A DNA stretch of 64,000 nucleotides from assembly GCF_021390435.2 (NCBI RefSeq), contig NZ_JAJVCN010000002.1:2604001-2668000 (forward strand), in the 5' to 3' direction. The notes under the pieces are model-generated. The model saw only the letters and a list, made by a program, of their open reading frames with translations, searched no databases and was not told the DNA's origin. The translations under genes and the position numbers were made by a program. Position 1 is the stretch's first letter. Each line of letters opens with the position of its first letter. Shown one piece after another: positions 37,806 through 46,091 of this stretch. The stretch is from Kibdelosporangium philippinense (GTDB lineage: Bacteria > Actinomycetota > Actinomycetes > Mycobacteriales > Pseudonocardiaceae).

Positions 37806-38381
37806 CTAGCTCTCCTCGGCGAAGTCAGCGGACAACGCGTCCCGCAGCTTGGCGAGACACCGGCCCCTGGTCGGACCGATGCTGCCCCTTGGCATCCCGA
37901 GTGCGGCACTGACGGTGTCGTAGTCGGGCCTGCGGGTGAAGGCGATGATTCGGAGCAACTGCTGGCACCTGTCCGACAAGGTGCCGACTGCCAGCCACAA
38001 CTGGCGCGTGTGTTCGATCTCAACTCGCCGTTCCTCCGGCGTCGGGCCGAGGTCGGGCAGTTCGGCGAACATCACGTCCTTGGCAGGTACCTCCATCCGG
38101 GTGGCGTTGCGCACGCGCCAGGCTTCACGCCTGGTCACGGTGACAAGCCAGCTGGTCAGTGCCATCGGGCTGCGGATCTCCGCCACCGCGCCGAGCAGTT
38201 TGAGCCATGCGGTCTGGACGATGTCGCTGCTGGCGTCACGGTCAAATCCTTGTGCCCGTGCGACTTGCCACAACAACGGCGTCAATTCGTCGACCAGGTC
38301 GGCAAGACTGGCCTGGTCGCCGCGACGCGCGGCTTCCAGCAAATCGGCCATTCTGGCGTGATGCAAGGAGGTATCGGGCAT
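37806..38381 (-). CDS. ECF-type sigma-70 factor
   Basis: 191 residues. Region 2 is VARAQGFDRDASSDIVQTAWLKLLGAVAEI with SWLVTVTRREAWRVRN, and region 4 is PDYDTVSAALGMPRGSIGPTRGRCLAKLRDAL. Start M1 is 1 bp from the subtilase stop, and M11 is possible. No anti-sigma factor with a membrane helix is adjacent; the subtilase and small protein may provide control. It likely drives its own operon (inference). Confidence 0.9.
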   Translation of the reverse strand: MPDTSLHHARMADLLEAARRGDQASLADLVDELTPLLWQVARAQGFDRDASSDIVQTAWLKLLGAVAEIRSPMALTSWLVTVTRREAWRVRNATRMEVPAKDVMFAELPDLGPTPEERRVEIEHTRQLWLAVGTLSDRCQQLLRIIAFTRRPDYDTVSAALGMPRGSIGPTRGRCLAKLRDALSADFAEES

Positions 38382-38382
38382 C

Positions 38383-39981
38383 TCATCCGCCAGCTCTCGT
38401 CAACGCGGCCCGCGCCCGTTTGACGGCGACCTCGCGGTCCACAGTCTTCAGTGCGAGGGCGGGATCATCGGTGGAACACGTGATCATGGCGGCGGTGATT
38501 TCCGCGGCGGCGAGGGGAGCGGCGAAGGATGTGCCGTCCCAGACGGCGAATCCGGCGCGGTAGTCGTCCGGGTCCAACGCGCTGCGGCCGTCGACGGGCA
38601 CCATGCTCGCGCTGACCGAGCCTTGCACGTCGATCGGGAACGTGCTCACCACACCGGCGCCGGTCGCCCATGCGCGAACCCATGGCGCCTCATTGCTGAA
38701 CAATGCCCGTGTGGTGCTTGGATTCAACGCGCCGACGCTGATCACCTGGGGTGCGACATCCGGGGTGGTTGGCCGTTCGGCGAGCGCGGCTGGATAGAAC
38801 CGCCTGCTGGTGGCCTCGTTGCCCGCCGCGGCGACCACGAGCACGCCGAGTTCACGCAACCTGTCGATTGCTTCGGCGGTCAATCCGGTGAACGAGCTCG
38901 TCGACCCGGCTTCGTCGAAGTACCCAAGGGACAACGAGACCACGTCGATCATTCGCTCTGGATCGTTCTCCTGTGCGTCTTGTACTCGCAAGATCAAGCT
39001 CCACAAGGCAAGCAGAACATCGCTTTCGTACACGATGCCGTCGCTGTGCAGGACCCGGACCGCGAGGACGTTCGCGTCCGGCGCGGATTGCCGGATGATC
39101 CCAGCGATGAATGTGCCGTGCCCGGTGTCCCGATCCAGGTTGCCCACCAAGGGGTTGTCGGTGACGGGCGCGTCCCAGAAGTCGGTCAGGATCCGGGTCG
39201 GTGTCGTCAGAGCGGCTTCTTCGCCTTGCTCGCGGATCGCGTCCTGCAGTTCGGGGAAGACGTTGAGGAACCCGGTCGGCGGAGCCGTGCGGTCGGGCAA
39301 GTCGAACCACGGATGCGGGCCGACTCCCGTGTCCAGAACCGCGACAACAGGCCGCCGATCGAACACGTGGCTTCGAGGTGGCGGGGGAGCGGCCAACGAT
39401 ACCGGGATACGTCCGGTCGTGCCGCCGCGTGCGTAGCCAGCGTCGCTCGTTTCCCAAGGCGCGCCACCGATTCCGCTGGCTTCCCATGGCGCGCCGCCAA
39501 TGTCGACGGAACCGACGAGTAGATGGTCGACCGAGATGCGGTCCACGAAGTCCTTACGCAGCCTGCCGTTCAACGCGGCCACTCGCAGTTCCTGCAATGC
39601 CAGCCAGCAGTCGACCTGGGTTGGTTTCGTTGTTCGGCCGATCGCACGTAAGGACACTGGGCGGGGCAGTCGGTACAGGCGTTCGGTGTATTGGTTCTGG
39701 TGCCTCGGGGTGATCAGTTCCAGGTCGACCCGGTTCAGCACTTCGTTGAAGGCGACGGTGTTTCGGGCATCACGGATGATGTCGTTGGGGATCAGCATCG
39801 AGCCAGCTCGGTACACAGTGGACCTTGGCGGCGGGTAGGGGCCGCCCGCGACCAACGCGTTGACGGGGTTCAGCACGCGAGCGCCGTGCCTTTCCAACAG
39901 GTTCTGGGGAATCTCCGGGACCGCGCTGCGATCGTCATCGCCGTAGGGCTTGATTGGCTTCTTGACGAACTTGACCACCAT
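38383..39981 (-). CDS. Cytoplasmic S8 (subtilisin-like) serine peptidase
   Basis: 532 residues from ATG 39981 (GGGGAGAG upstream). No signal peptide. An N-terminal region of about 200 residues ends in two GGAPWE repeats. The S8 domain then has VVAVLDTGVGPHP (Asp), DTGHGTFIAGIIRQ (His), VVAAAGNEATSR (Asn) and WDGTSFAAPLAAA (Ser). An intracellular protease encoded with a sigma factor, a small protein and a CHAT protease suggests a proteolytic signalling or conflict cascade rather than nutrition (inference). Confidence 0.92.
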   Translation of the reverse strand: MVVKFVKKPIKPYGDDDRSAVPEIPQNLLERHGARVLNPVNALVAGGPYPPPRSTVYRAGSMLIPNDIIRDARNTVAFNEVLNRVDLELITPRHQNQYTERLYRLPRPVSLRAIGRTTKPTQVDCWLALQELRVAALNGRLRKDFVDRISVDHLLVGSVDIGGAPWEASGIGGAPWETSDAGYARGGTTGRIPVSLAAPPPPRSHVFDRRPVVAVLDTGVGPHPWFDLPDRTAPPTGFLNVFPELQDAIREQGEEAALTTPTRILTDFWDAPVTDNPLVGNLDRDTGHGTFIAGIIRQSAPDANVLAVRVLHSDGIVYESDVLLALWSLILRVQDAQENDPERMIDVVSLSLGYFDEAGSTSSFTGLTAEAIDRLRELGVLVVAAAGNEATSRRFYPAALAERPTTPDVAPQVISVGALNPSTTRALFSNEAPWVRAWATGAGVVSTFPIDVQGSVSASMVPVDGRSALDPDDYRAGFAVWDGTSFAAPLAAAEITAAMITCSTDDPALALKTVDREVAVKRARAALTRAGG

Positions 39982-40052
39982 TCGCTCTCCCCTTCGGGTC
40001 GCTCTGGTACCACAGGTGCGCCTTACCTGCGTGTCAGATACGTCCCACGGGG

Positions 40053-40838
40053 TCACGAAGACGTTACGGCGTGCCTTTCGGCCGGGGTGGCCAGTTGCGC
40101 CTGAAGGGTGAAGAACAGATCGGCCGCCTTGATCCCCGCCCAGTCAGCGGGCAGCAGTTCGGCGGGCAGGCCCGGGTCCAGATAGGGCAGTCGACGCCAA
40201 TCGGTTAGCAGGCGTACATATTTGACGAACGCCTCGCGGTCATCGCTCGCGCGCTCGGCCTCGTGCGACTGGACGAACTCGTTGTACAGGCTTTCCAGTT
40301 GGTCGAGATCCCACCAGCGGCGGACCTTCTCGGCAAGGTCACCGAAGGCAAGGTGCTTGCTGTGAAAGAGGTCCGCGTACCCGCTGAGGTCCAGGCGCCG
40401 CAACATGTCCTCGGTTGCGTCGGACAGGTGCGCGGGCGCGATCCAGACCCCAGGGGCCGTGGTTCCGAAGCCAAGACGGGTGAGCTGCGAGCGCAGCAGG
40501 TGGCGTTTGTAGCGTTCGGACTCGGGGACGGAGAAGACCGCGAGCAGCCAGCCGTCGGCGAGAGTGGCTCGTTCCTGCCGGAAGATCCGCCGGTCGCCTT
40601 CCTTGAGGATCGCGAGGCCTTCGTCGGACAGCTCGTACCCGGCCGCCCCGTTCTGCCGCTGGGCCTGCAGCATGCCCCTGCGCTTGAGCCGAGAGATGGA
40701 CGAGCGGACCGCCGCCTGGTCAACGCCAAGATCGGCCATCAGGCTGATCAACTTGGCCACCGACATCCAGCCGCCAGCTCCGCGCGCGTACAAGCCGTAC
40801 ACGGTCACGATGAGGTGCCGCGGCTGCGCAGTTTCCAT
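40053..40838 (-). CDS. PaaX-family transcriptional regulator
   Basis: 261 residues from ATG 40838. The N-terminal winged helix is SVAKLISLMADLGVDQAAVRSSISRLKRRGML, followed by WLLAVFSVPESERYKRHLLRSQLTRLGFG and the PaaX C-terminal domain. PaaX proteins respond to phenylacetyl-CoA or related aryl-CoAs. The aryl-CoA gene cluster lies 4 kb away, so it is a natural candidate target. A 22-bp-period repeat lies upstream. Confidence 0.88.
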   Translation of the reverse strand: METAQPRHLIVTVYGLYARGAGGWMSVAKLISLMADLGVDQAAVRSSISRLKRRGMLQAQRQNGAAGYELSDEGLAILKEGDRRIFRQERATLADGWLLAVFSVPESERYKRHLLRSQLTRLGFGTTAPGVWIAPAHLSDATEDMLRRLDLSGYADLFHSKHLAFGDLAEKVRRWWDLDQLESLYNEFVQSHEAERASDDREAFVKYVRLLTDWRRLPYLDPGLPAELLPADWAGIKAADLFFTLQAQLATPAERHAVTSS

Positions 40839-40880
40839 GGCGACCGTCACGTACCGACAATAGCCGCCCGCCCACCCCCG

Positions 40881-40938
40881 CCGTGTCCACCGTTCCTGAA
40901 GGCCGTGTCCACCATTGCGGAACACCGTGTTGACCGTT
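40881..40938. repeat. 22-bp-period tandem repeat family C (cluster 1)
   Basis: About 2.6 units starting CCGTGTCCACC at 40881, 40903 and 40925, the last as CCGTGTTGACC. The first unit opens CCGTGTCCACCGTTCC. The reverse complement of the same 16-mer appears in the cluster at 51797-51847. This one lies between the paaX start and the 3' end of the next minus-strand gene. Confidence 0.75.
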
Positions 40939-40949
40939 GCTTGCGGGCT

Positions 40950-41606
40950 TTACCGTGGGATGGGGATCGTCGGATCGCGGTCTTTGGGGTAGCCGATCTG
41001 CTCGGCCAGGTCGTTGGGCAGGGATGCCCGGTCGAGGCCGACGCGCAGCAGCAGCTCACGGACTTGCTGGGGTTTCGCGCGGGTCAGGATGTCCACTATG
41101 CCCGCGCGCAGCCGGGTGAAGCGCCGGACGAACTGCTGCACGTCCTGGTCACGCCCAGCCCGGATGGCCTCCCAGCTCTCCTTGTGGGCACGTGCCCAGG
41201 TGGTCAGCTGGACCAGGTCGAACAGGGTCGTGCCGCTGCTCTCGCGCTTGATGTCCACGAACTCGCTGCCGTCAAGCACCGGGTGGGGCCAGCTCAGGTG
41301 GTAGTCCGCGCCGGACTTCGTGGCATAGGCCCAGAGGAAGACTTGGCGGTTTTCGGCCATCGTTCGGACCACGATCGAGCCGTCGGGCAGGTCGTAGGCC
41401 GAGGCGATGTCGGTGGCCGCCTCGATCACGGTGGCCGCGCGCTGCCCCTCGGCCAGCAGCACGTGTCCGCACCAGCCCTGTGGGGTGATCAACGGGTCGA
41501 GATCCGAGCCAGGCAGTGGCCCATCCGTACCAGCGATTCGCTCGATCCAGACTGTCCGCAACGCTTCACAGTCCCGCAGGTACGCGCTGTCTTCCACCAC
41601 CCTCAT
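40950..41606 (-). CDS. Conserved hypothetical protein, PucR-gene partner
   Basis: 218 residues from ATG 41606, whose A is shared with the TAA of the upstream PucR-type gene. Notable stretches are AYLRDCEALRTVWIERIAG, GWCGHVLLAEGQRAATVIEAATDIASAYDLPDG, HPVLDGSEF and the basic VRRFTRLRAGIVDILTRAKP. No signal peptide or membrane segment. I do not recognise the family; tight coupling suggests it works with the regulator. A longer frame upstream of the ATG is a shadow of that gene. Confidence 0.6.
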   Translation of the reverse strand: MRVVEDSAYLRDCEALRTVWIERIAGTDGPLPGSDLDPLITPQGWCGHVLLAEGQRAATVIEAATDIASAYDLPDGSIVVRTMAENRQVFLWAYATKSGADYHLSWPHPVLDGSEFVDIKRESSGTTLFDLVQLTTWARAHKESWEAIRAGRDQDVQQFVRRFTRLRAGIVDILTRAKPQQVRELLLRVGLDRASLPNDLAEQIGYPKDRDPTIPIPR

Positions 41607-42808
41607 TATGCCGGTCGGGCTGGTGGGGGCAGATGTGCGGTGTCCGGAAAGATCGACAATGCCCGGAGTGCCGTGCCGATTTCCATGATGTCCGCCGGAT
41701 CGGTCAAGGTCCGGCCCAGTTCGTCGGTGATGCGTTTGAGGCGGTGGCGGATCGTGTTGGGGTGGCAGAACATCCGCTGCGCGGTCAGCTTGGTCGAACC
41801 TTGGCCCTCGAACCAGGCACGTAACGTCAGCAGCAGCACATTGCGTTCCTCGCCAGGAAGATCCAGCAGCGGCCGGAGTACCTGGTGCGCCAGCTGGACC
41901 GAGGCTTCCGGCGCACTGGCCACGAGCCCGGCCAGCGGGGAATCGTTGAACTGCACCATGCTCGCCGTGCCCGGGGCCAGGCTGGAGAGCGCGACCCTGG
42001 CCAGGTGCAGGGCTCGCGCGGTGTTGCCGAGTCCGGTGTAGACCGGGCTGACGCCAACGCGCCCGGAGATGTCCTCGCTGACCAGGTCCACGATCGCGGC
42101 CGAGGCGTCTGGGTGCCGCAGCGATACGACGCCTACCTGCAGATCCGGGGTCAGCCGCCACGCCGAGGCGAGGCAGCGTTCCCGTAATCGAGACTCGATG
42201 CGCGGCAACGCCTCCTGGCCGACAACCGGGGTTTCGGCAGCCACCACCACGAACGTGCCGTCCAGCGACAGGTCCAGGACGCGCGCGATGTCCCACAGCG
42301 AGCCCTCCGAGCCTCCCGCGAACAACGCCTCGACCAATGCGGAGCGCCGGGTTTGGTGCGCCAGCATCATCGATGCCGTCGTGTCCCGATAGGACGTGGT
42401 CAACGCTTCAGCGTAGTCGTCCATCAATGCCCAGATCGCTGTGGTGACCGCGATGAGTTCGGCGGTGTCACGGGTCATTTCGGTGAATTCGAGCCAGACC
42501 TGGGTGAGCCCGATGCGGTAGGCGCGCAACAACTCCGGCAGGGGAGCGCCTTGTTCCGCACGGGCTCGCCCAGTCGCCGTGGCCTGCGACGTGTCCGGCG
42601 GCTCGACGCCGCGCAATGTCCGCATCACCACGGCGATGTTCACCGTGACCGACCGGGTCAGCTCGTCGTGCGAGACGAACTCGGCCCGGCCGTACACCGG
42701 CATTTCCTCGATGATCTGGGCGACGGTGTTCTTGATCATCTCCGGCTTGCGCCGCTCGGCCGCGTCCGCGAGCCGGGCGAGCACCGGTTGGGTGTCCACG
42801 AAGTGCAT
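41606..42808 (-). CDS. PucR/CdaR-family transcriptional regulator
   Basis: 400 residues. An N-terminal helical sensor region (about 1-165; LRGVEPPDTSQATATGRARAEQG, LLRAYRIGLTQVWLEF) and a central GGDEF-like degenerate domain precede the C-terminal helix-turn-helix LTAQRMFCHPNTIRHRLKRITDELGRTL typical of PucR_C. It lies just downstream of the IorAB-like genes in the same orientation, so it may regulate them. A 15-bp tandem direct repeat sits immediately upstream. Confidence 0.88.
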   Translation of the reverse strand: MHFVDTQPVLARLADAAERRKPEMIKNTVAQIIEEMPVYGRAEFVSHDELTRSVTVNIAVVMRTLRGVEPPDTSQATATGRARAEQGAPLPELLRAYRIGLTQVWLEFTEMTRDTAELIAVTTAIWALMDDYAEALTTSYRDTTASMMLAHQTRRSALVEALFAGGSEGSLWDIARVLDLSLDGTFVVVAAETPVVGQEALPRIESRLRERCLASAWRLTPDLQVGVVSLRHPDASAAIVDLVSEDISGRVGVSPVYTGLGNTARALHLARVALSSLAPGTASMVQFNDSPLAGLVASAPEASVQLAHQVLRPLLDLPGEERNVLLLTLRAWFEGQGSTKLTAQRMFCHPNTIRHRLKRITDELGRTLTDPADIMEIGTALRALSIFPDTAHLPPPARPA

Positions 42809-42824
42809 CGACGCTCCACACTGA

Positions 42825-42853
42825 GCCTCTAAGCAGGGGGCCTCTAAGCAGGG
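42825..42853. repeat. Tandem 14-bp direct repeat upstream of PucR-type gene
   Basis: GCCTCTAAGCAGGG occurs at 42825-42838 and 42840-42853, a 15-bp period. It lies 17-45 bp upstream of the regulator start, a position suited to autoregulation, but may be a chance duplication. Confidence 0.5.
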
Positions 42854-42889
42854 TTAGTGGACGATAACACCACCGTTCAGTCCAACGCG

Positions 42890-43345
42890 TTACATCTTTT
42901 GGGCGGCTTTCTTGATGGCCTGGCGGATCCGGAAGTACGTGCCGCACCGGCAGACGTTCTCGATCTTGTCGATGTCCGCGTCGGTCGGGTTGGCCGTACG
43001 TTTGAGCAACGCCACCGCGGCCATGATCTGCCCTGGCTGGCAGTAACCGCATTGCGCAACGTCCTGCTCAAGCCACGCTTCCTGCACCGGATGCAGGTCA
43101 TCGCCGTCCGCGAGGCCTTCGATCGTGGTCACTTCCTTGCCCGCGCATTGTGAAACCGGGGTGACACACGGCTGGATCTCCTTGCCCGCGAGGTGACTCG
43201 TGCAGGCGTGGCAGACACCGATGCCACAGCCGAACTTCGGTCCCTTCACGTCGAGCTTGTCCCGCAACACCCACAGCAGCGGCATGTCCGCGGGCACGTC
43301 GACGCTGACCGGGTTCCCGTTGACGGAGAACGTGTATTTCGGCAC
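42890..43345 (-). CDS. [2Fe-2S] subunit of IorAB-type molybdenum hydroxylase
   Basis: 151 residues. The plant-type ferredoxin cluster is CGIGVCHACTSHLAGKEIQPC, and the second, all-helical [2Fe-2S] domain has CGYCQPGQIM and CRCGTYFRIRQAI. This matches the small subunit of isoquinoline 1-oxidoreductase and related aldehyde/N-heterocycle hydroxylases. It starts 9 bp after the large-subunit gene. Confidence 0.93.
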   Translation of the reverse strand: MPKYTFSVNGNPVSVDVPADMPLLWVLRDKLDVKGPKFGCGIGVCHACTSHLAGKEIQPCVTPVSQCAGKEVTTIEGLADGDDLHPVQEAWLEQDVAQCGYCQPGQIMAAVALLKRTANPTDADIDKIENVCRCGTYFRIRQAIKKAAQKM

Positions 43346-43354
43346 TGTTTTCTC

Positions 43355-45529
43355 CTAGCGGGGGAACGGGTCGAAGTCGACGGGGAAATTGATCGGGAAG
43401 CTGCGCGGCTTGATCCCGGTCGCACGGGCGTAGGCGTTGGCGATCGCCCCCACTGCCGCTGGCACGCCGAGTTCGCCGCAGCCGCCCGGTTCGCCGTTGG
43501 CGGGCATGACGTGGATCTCCACCTGTGGCGGCGAGTTGCGTTGCCTCGCGTAGTGGAACTGTGAGTAACTGCCTTCCAGCGGCAGGCCTTTCTCGATGTG
43601 CAGGCCCGCACGCAGCGTCGTGGAGATCGCGTCGGTCAGCCCGCCGAGCATTTGTGCCTGTACGCCAAGAGGATTGATCGGCCTGCCGACGTCGACCGCG
43701 ATCACGGCCTTGGTCACCCTGGGATTCTTGGGATCCCGTGCGTCCATTTCGACCAGACACGCCGTACACGACTTGTACTCGTCATGGAACGCCACGCCCT
43801 GGGCATAGCCTTTCGGCATGGTCCGGCCCCAGTTGCCCGCCGACGCGACCTTGTCGAGCACCGCGCGTTGCCGGTCGGTTTTGAGGGTTTCCCGCCTGAA
43901 CGCCACCGGGTCCTTGCCGAGTTTCGCGGCGATCTCGTCGACCATGATCTCCTCGGCACCCCTCGTGTTGGCCGAGTAGACCGACCGCCAGCTGCCGGTG
44001 TGCATCCGCAGCGGAACTTCGTTGAGCAGCTGCGTGCACACGCCGAAGTGGTACGGGACCTTGACGGTTGTGAGGAACACCGTCTGCGCGAAGCTGAGGT
44101 TGCCGCCGACCGGCAGATGCGCGGCCGTCGCAGTCAGGATTTCGCCTAGGCCGTGCCGGAAGTCGGTTTCCACCGAGGCAACGCGGTGCTCGAACGTCAG
44201 CACCTGGCCGAGGGCGAACGTCGCGCGGATTTTGTGGTGGCTTGCCGCGCGGGCGCGACCGTGGCGCAAGTCGTCGGTCCGGGTCCACATCAGTTTTACC
44301 GGGCGGCGCATGGCCTTCGAGATCTGCGCGGCCTCCAGCGCGCCGTCGAAGAACAGCCGCCTGCCGAACGACCCGCCACCTTGCGTGACGTGCACTGTGA
44401 CTTTGTCCTGCGGCAGGCCAAGGGTGGCCGCGATGGTCTGCTTGGCCACGATCGGCGACTTCAGGCCCGCCCAGATCTCCGCGCGGTCGGCTTTCACGTC
44501 AGCGATCGCGGAGTTGGTTTCCAACGGCGCATGGCTGACGAACGCGAAGTCGAACTCGCCGTCGACGTGCTGCGTCAACAGTGGCGGAACCACGAACGGC
44601 AGCGCCGCCGAGCGGAGCTTGGCCTTGATGTCCTTGTCGGACAAGGCATCGATCGTGCCTGGATTCCAGGTCACCTTGAGGGCGTCCTTGGCGGCGATGG
44701 CTTGGCCGAACGTCTCGGCCATTACCGCGACACCCGTTGGTACGACAGCGATCGCGAGCACACCGGGCATGGACTTGGCGACGGAGTCGTCGACCGACTT
44801 GACCGACCCGTTGATCGTCGGAGGCCTGCGCACGACCACTGGCATCGCCCCGGGCACGTCAAGGTCCAATGTGTACTTCATCTGCCCGGTGACCATCGCC
44901 CGAGCGTCTATTCTGGACTGAGCCGTGCCGACAACCCGGTGCTCTGACTCGGGTTTCGGTGTGGTGGAGCCGATAGCGGTCAGGGTCGCGGCGATCTTGG
45001 TGAGCGTGCCGAACGAAAGCGTCCGGCCATCAGGTGCGACAACCTTCCCGGACCTGGTGGACAGCTTCTCAGGCGCGAGATTCCATTGCTTGCCAGCGGC
45101 CGCGACGAGCCGCGCGCGTGCGGTCGCCGCGGTGCGCCGGACCGGGTCGTACACCGAACGGATCGTGTTCGAACCGCCAGTGAGCTGGTTGAACAGCAAC
45201 TCGGCGCGCGCGTCCGCCAACGATACGCGCACCTGGGAGACCGGTAGATCCATCTCTTCGGCGACCAGCATCGCGGTCGCCGTCGTGATGCCCTGGCCGA
45301 CTTCGGACCTTGGCAGCTGGAACTCGACCGTGCCGTCCGGATTCACTTCGAGGACAAGCATGTTCGCCGTCGGCGCGCCGGCGAGGATGAGGATCTCACC
45401 GAGATCCGCGAGTTCCGCTGGCGCGGGCAGGCTCGGCAAAGCGTCAGCGGACAGGTTCGTCGCGACTGTCAGGGTTGGTGCGGCGACCAGGAACGTCAGG
45501 AATCCGCGCCGGGTGGTGGGAGTGGCCAT
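43355..45529 (-). CDS. Molybdopterin-binding large subunit of IorAB-type hydroxylase (Tat-exported)
   Basis: 724 residues. The Tat signal is TTRRGFLTFLVAAPTLTVAT. The xanthine-oxidase-type Mo-binding domain has QGGGSFGRRLFFDGALEAAQIS and, near the C-terminus, GGCGELGVPAAVGAIANAYARATG, containing the catalytic-Glu region. No FAD subunit is encoded, as in isoquinoline oxidoreductase, so electrons probably pass to a membrane cytochrome. No XdhC/CoxF-type maturation gene is present nearby. The small subunit would be co-exported by piggyback. The substrate (N-heterocycle or aldehyde) is open. Confidence 0.92.
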   Translation of the reverse strand: MATPTTRRGFLTFLVAAPTLTVATNLSADALPSLPAPAELADLGEILILAGAPTANMLVLEVNPDGTVEFQLPRSEVGQGITTATAMLVAEEMDLPVSQVRVSLADARAELLFNQLTGGSNTIRSVYDPVRRTAATARARLVAAAGKQWNLAPEKLSTRSGKVVAPDGRTLSFGTLTKIAATLTAIGSTTPKPESEHRVVGTAQSRIDARAMVTGQMKYTLDLDVPGAMPVVVRRPPTINGSVKSVDDSVAKSMPGVLAIAVVPTGVAVMAETFGQAIAAKDALKVTWNPGTIDALSDKDIKAKLRSAALPFVVPPLLTQHVDGEFDFAFVSHAPLETNSAIADVKADRAEIWAGLKSPIVAKQTIAATLGLPQDKVTVHVTQGGGSFGRRLFFDGALEAAQISKAMRRPVKLMWTRTDDLRHGRARAASHHKIRATFALGQVLTFEHRVASVETDFRHGLGEILTATAAHLPVGGNLSFAQTVFLTTVKVPYHFGVCTQLLNEVPLRMHTGSWRSVYSANTRGAEEIMVDEIAAKLGKDPVAFRRETLKTDRQRAVLDKVASAGNWGRTMPKGYAQGVAFHDEYKSCTACLVEMDARDPKNPRVTKAVIAVDVGRPINPLGVQAQMLGGLTDAISTTLRAGLHIEKGLPLEGSYSQFHYARQRNSPPQVEIHVMPANGEPGGCGELGVPAAVGAIANAYARATGIKPRSFPINFPVDFDPFPR

Positions 45530-45604
45530 CGGGGCCCCTTTCCGGGGTGGGAACCGAGGTCACAGTAAGTACCGATATGCGCCGATTCAACGTTCCGTAG
45601 TCGT

Positions 45605-45623
45605 GTCACGCTATTTGTGTGAC
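45605..45623. promoter_or_regulatory. Inverted repeat upstream of IorAB-like operon
   Basis: GTCAC and GTGAC form an inverted repeat separated by 9 bp, 76-94 bp upstream of the large-subunit ATG. CRP-like spacing is only approximate, so this is a weak operator candidate. Confidence 0.3.
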
Positions 45624-45664
45624 GACGTGACAGTTGCGGGCCTGGGAAATGTGGCCAGCCACAG

Positions 45665-45994
45665 TCACGAGGCTTCGAAGCGGATGTCGTGCACCGCGTC
45701 CGGCGCGTGGAACTTCAGCAGCGACAAGCCTTCCTTGGGCAGCGCGGTGACCAGGTGGATCGTCGACCGCATCAAGGCCAGCCGTAGCACTTCGTCGTTG
45801 CCGAGCATGCCGGACAACGCGTACGGGTCGAAGTCGATCAGCCGGCTCCGTAAGCCGGGGTACCAGCTGTGCGTCGTCTGGGCTTGCAGACCGATCAAGT
45901 GCTCGATCGCGGCGGAGATCGGCATGTCCGAGCGGTCGAGGAGAAGCTGACGGGCCAGCGTGGCGCGGTTGAGGGCCTTACGGGTGAGCTTCAT
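45665..45994 (-). pseudogene. Truncated winged-helix DNA-binding-domain protein (HTH_42/YcaQ type)
   Basis: 109 residues matching only the N-terminus of a family normally about 350-400 residues long: LTRKALNRATLARQLLLDRSDMPISAAIEHLIGLQAQTTHSWYPGL and LALMRSTIHLVTA. After KEGLSLLKFHAP the frame ends with AVHDIRFEAS and a stop. No remaining C-terminal part is found before the IorAB-like operon. YcaQ relatives are DNA glycosylases acting on crosslinks; this fragment is unlikely to be functional. Confidence 0.75.
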
Positions 45995-46049
45995 AGCACG
46001 AACACTATGGCCAATAACGGACAGGTCCTGGCCTCAATTCGGCGGGGAT

Positions 46050-46066
46050 GGTAGACACTGTCTACC
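46050..46066. promoter_or_regulatory. Predicted TetR operator
   Basis: GGTAGACACTGTCTACC is a perfect 17-bp palindrome (8-bp arms, central C), 25 bp upstream of the SGNH hydrolase ATG. The co-transcribed TetR-type gene at 46883 is the likely ligand. Confidence 0.7.
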
Positions 46067-46091
46067 TGAATTCGAGGTTACAGGGGCGTGA

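Noticed and set aside
40881..40938. CRISPR array
   Set aside because: The 22-bp units are directly adjacent without unique spacers, and no cas genes are present.
41607..42296. N-terminal extension of the hypothetical gene upstream of 41606
   Set aside because: It runs through the PucR-type gene in a different frame; ATG 41606 overlapping that gene's stop is the natural start.
42468..43052. A minus-strand frame bridging the PucR-type and [2Fe-2S] genes
   Set aside because: It overlaps both real genes in another frame, and its Arg/Ala-rich sequence is typical of a shadow.
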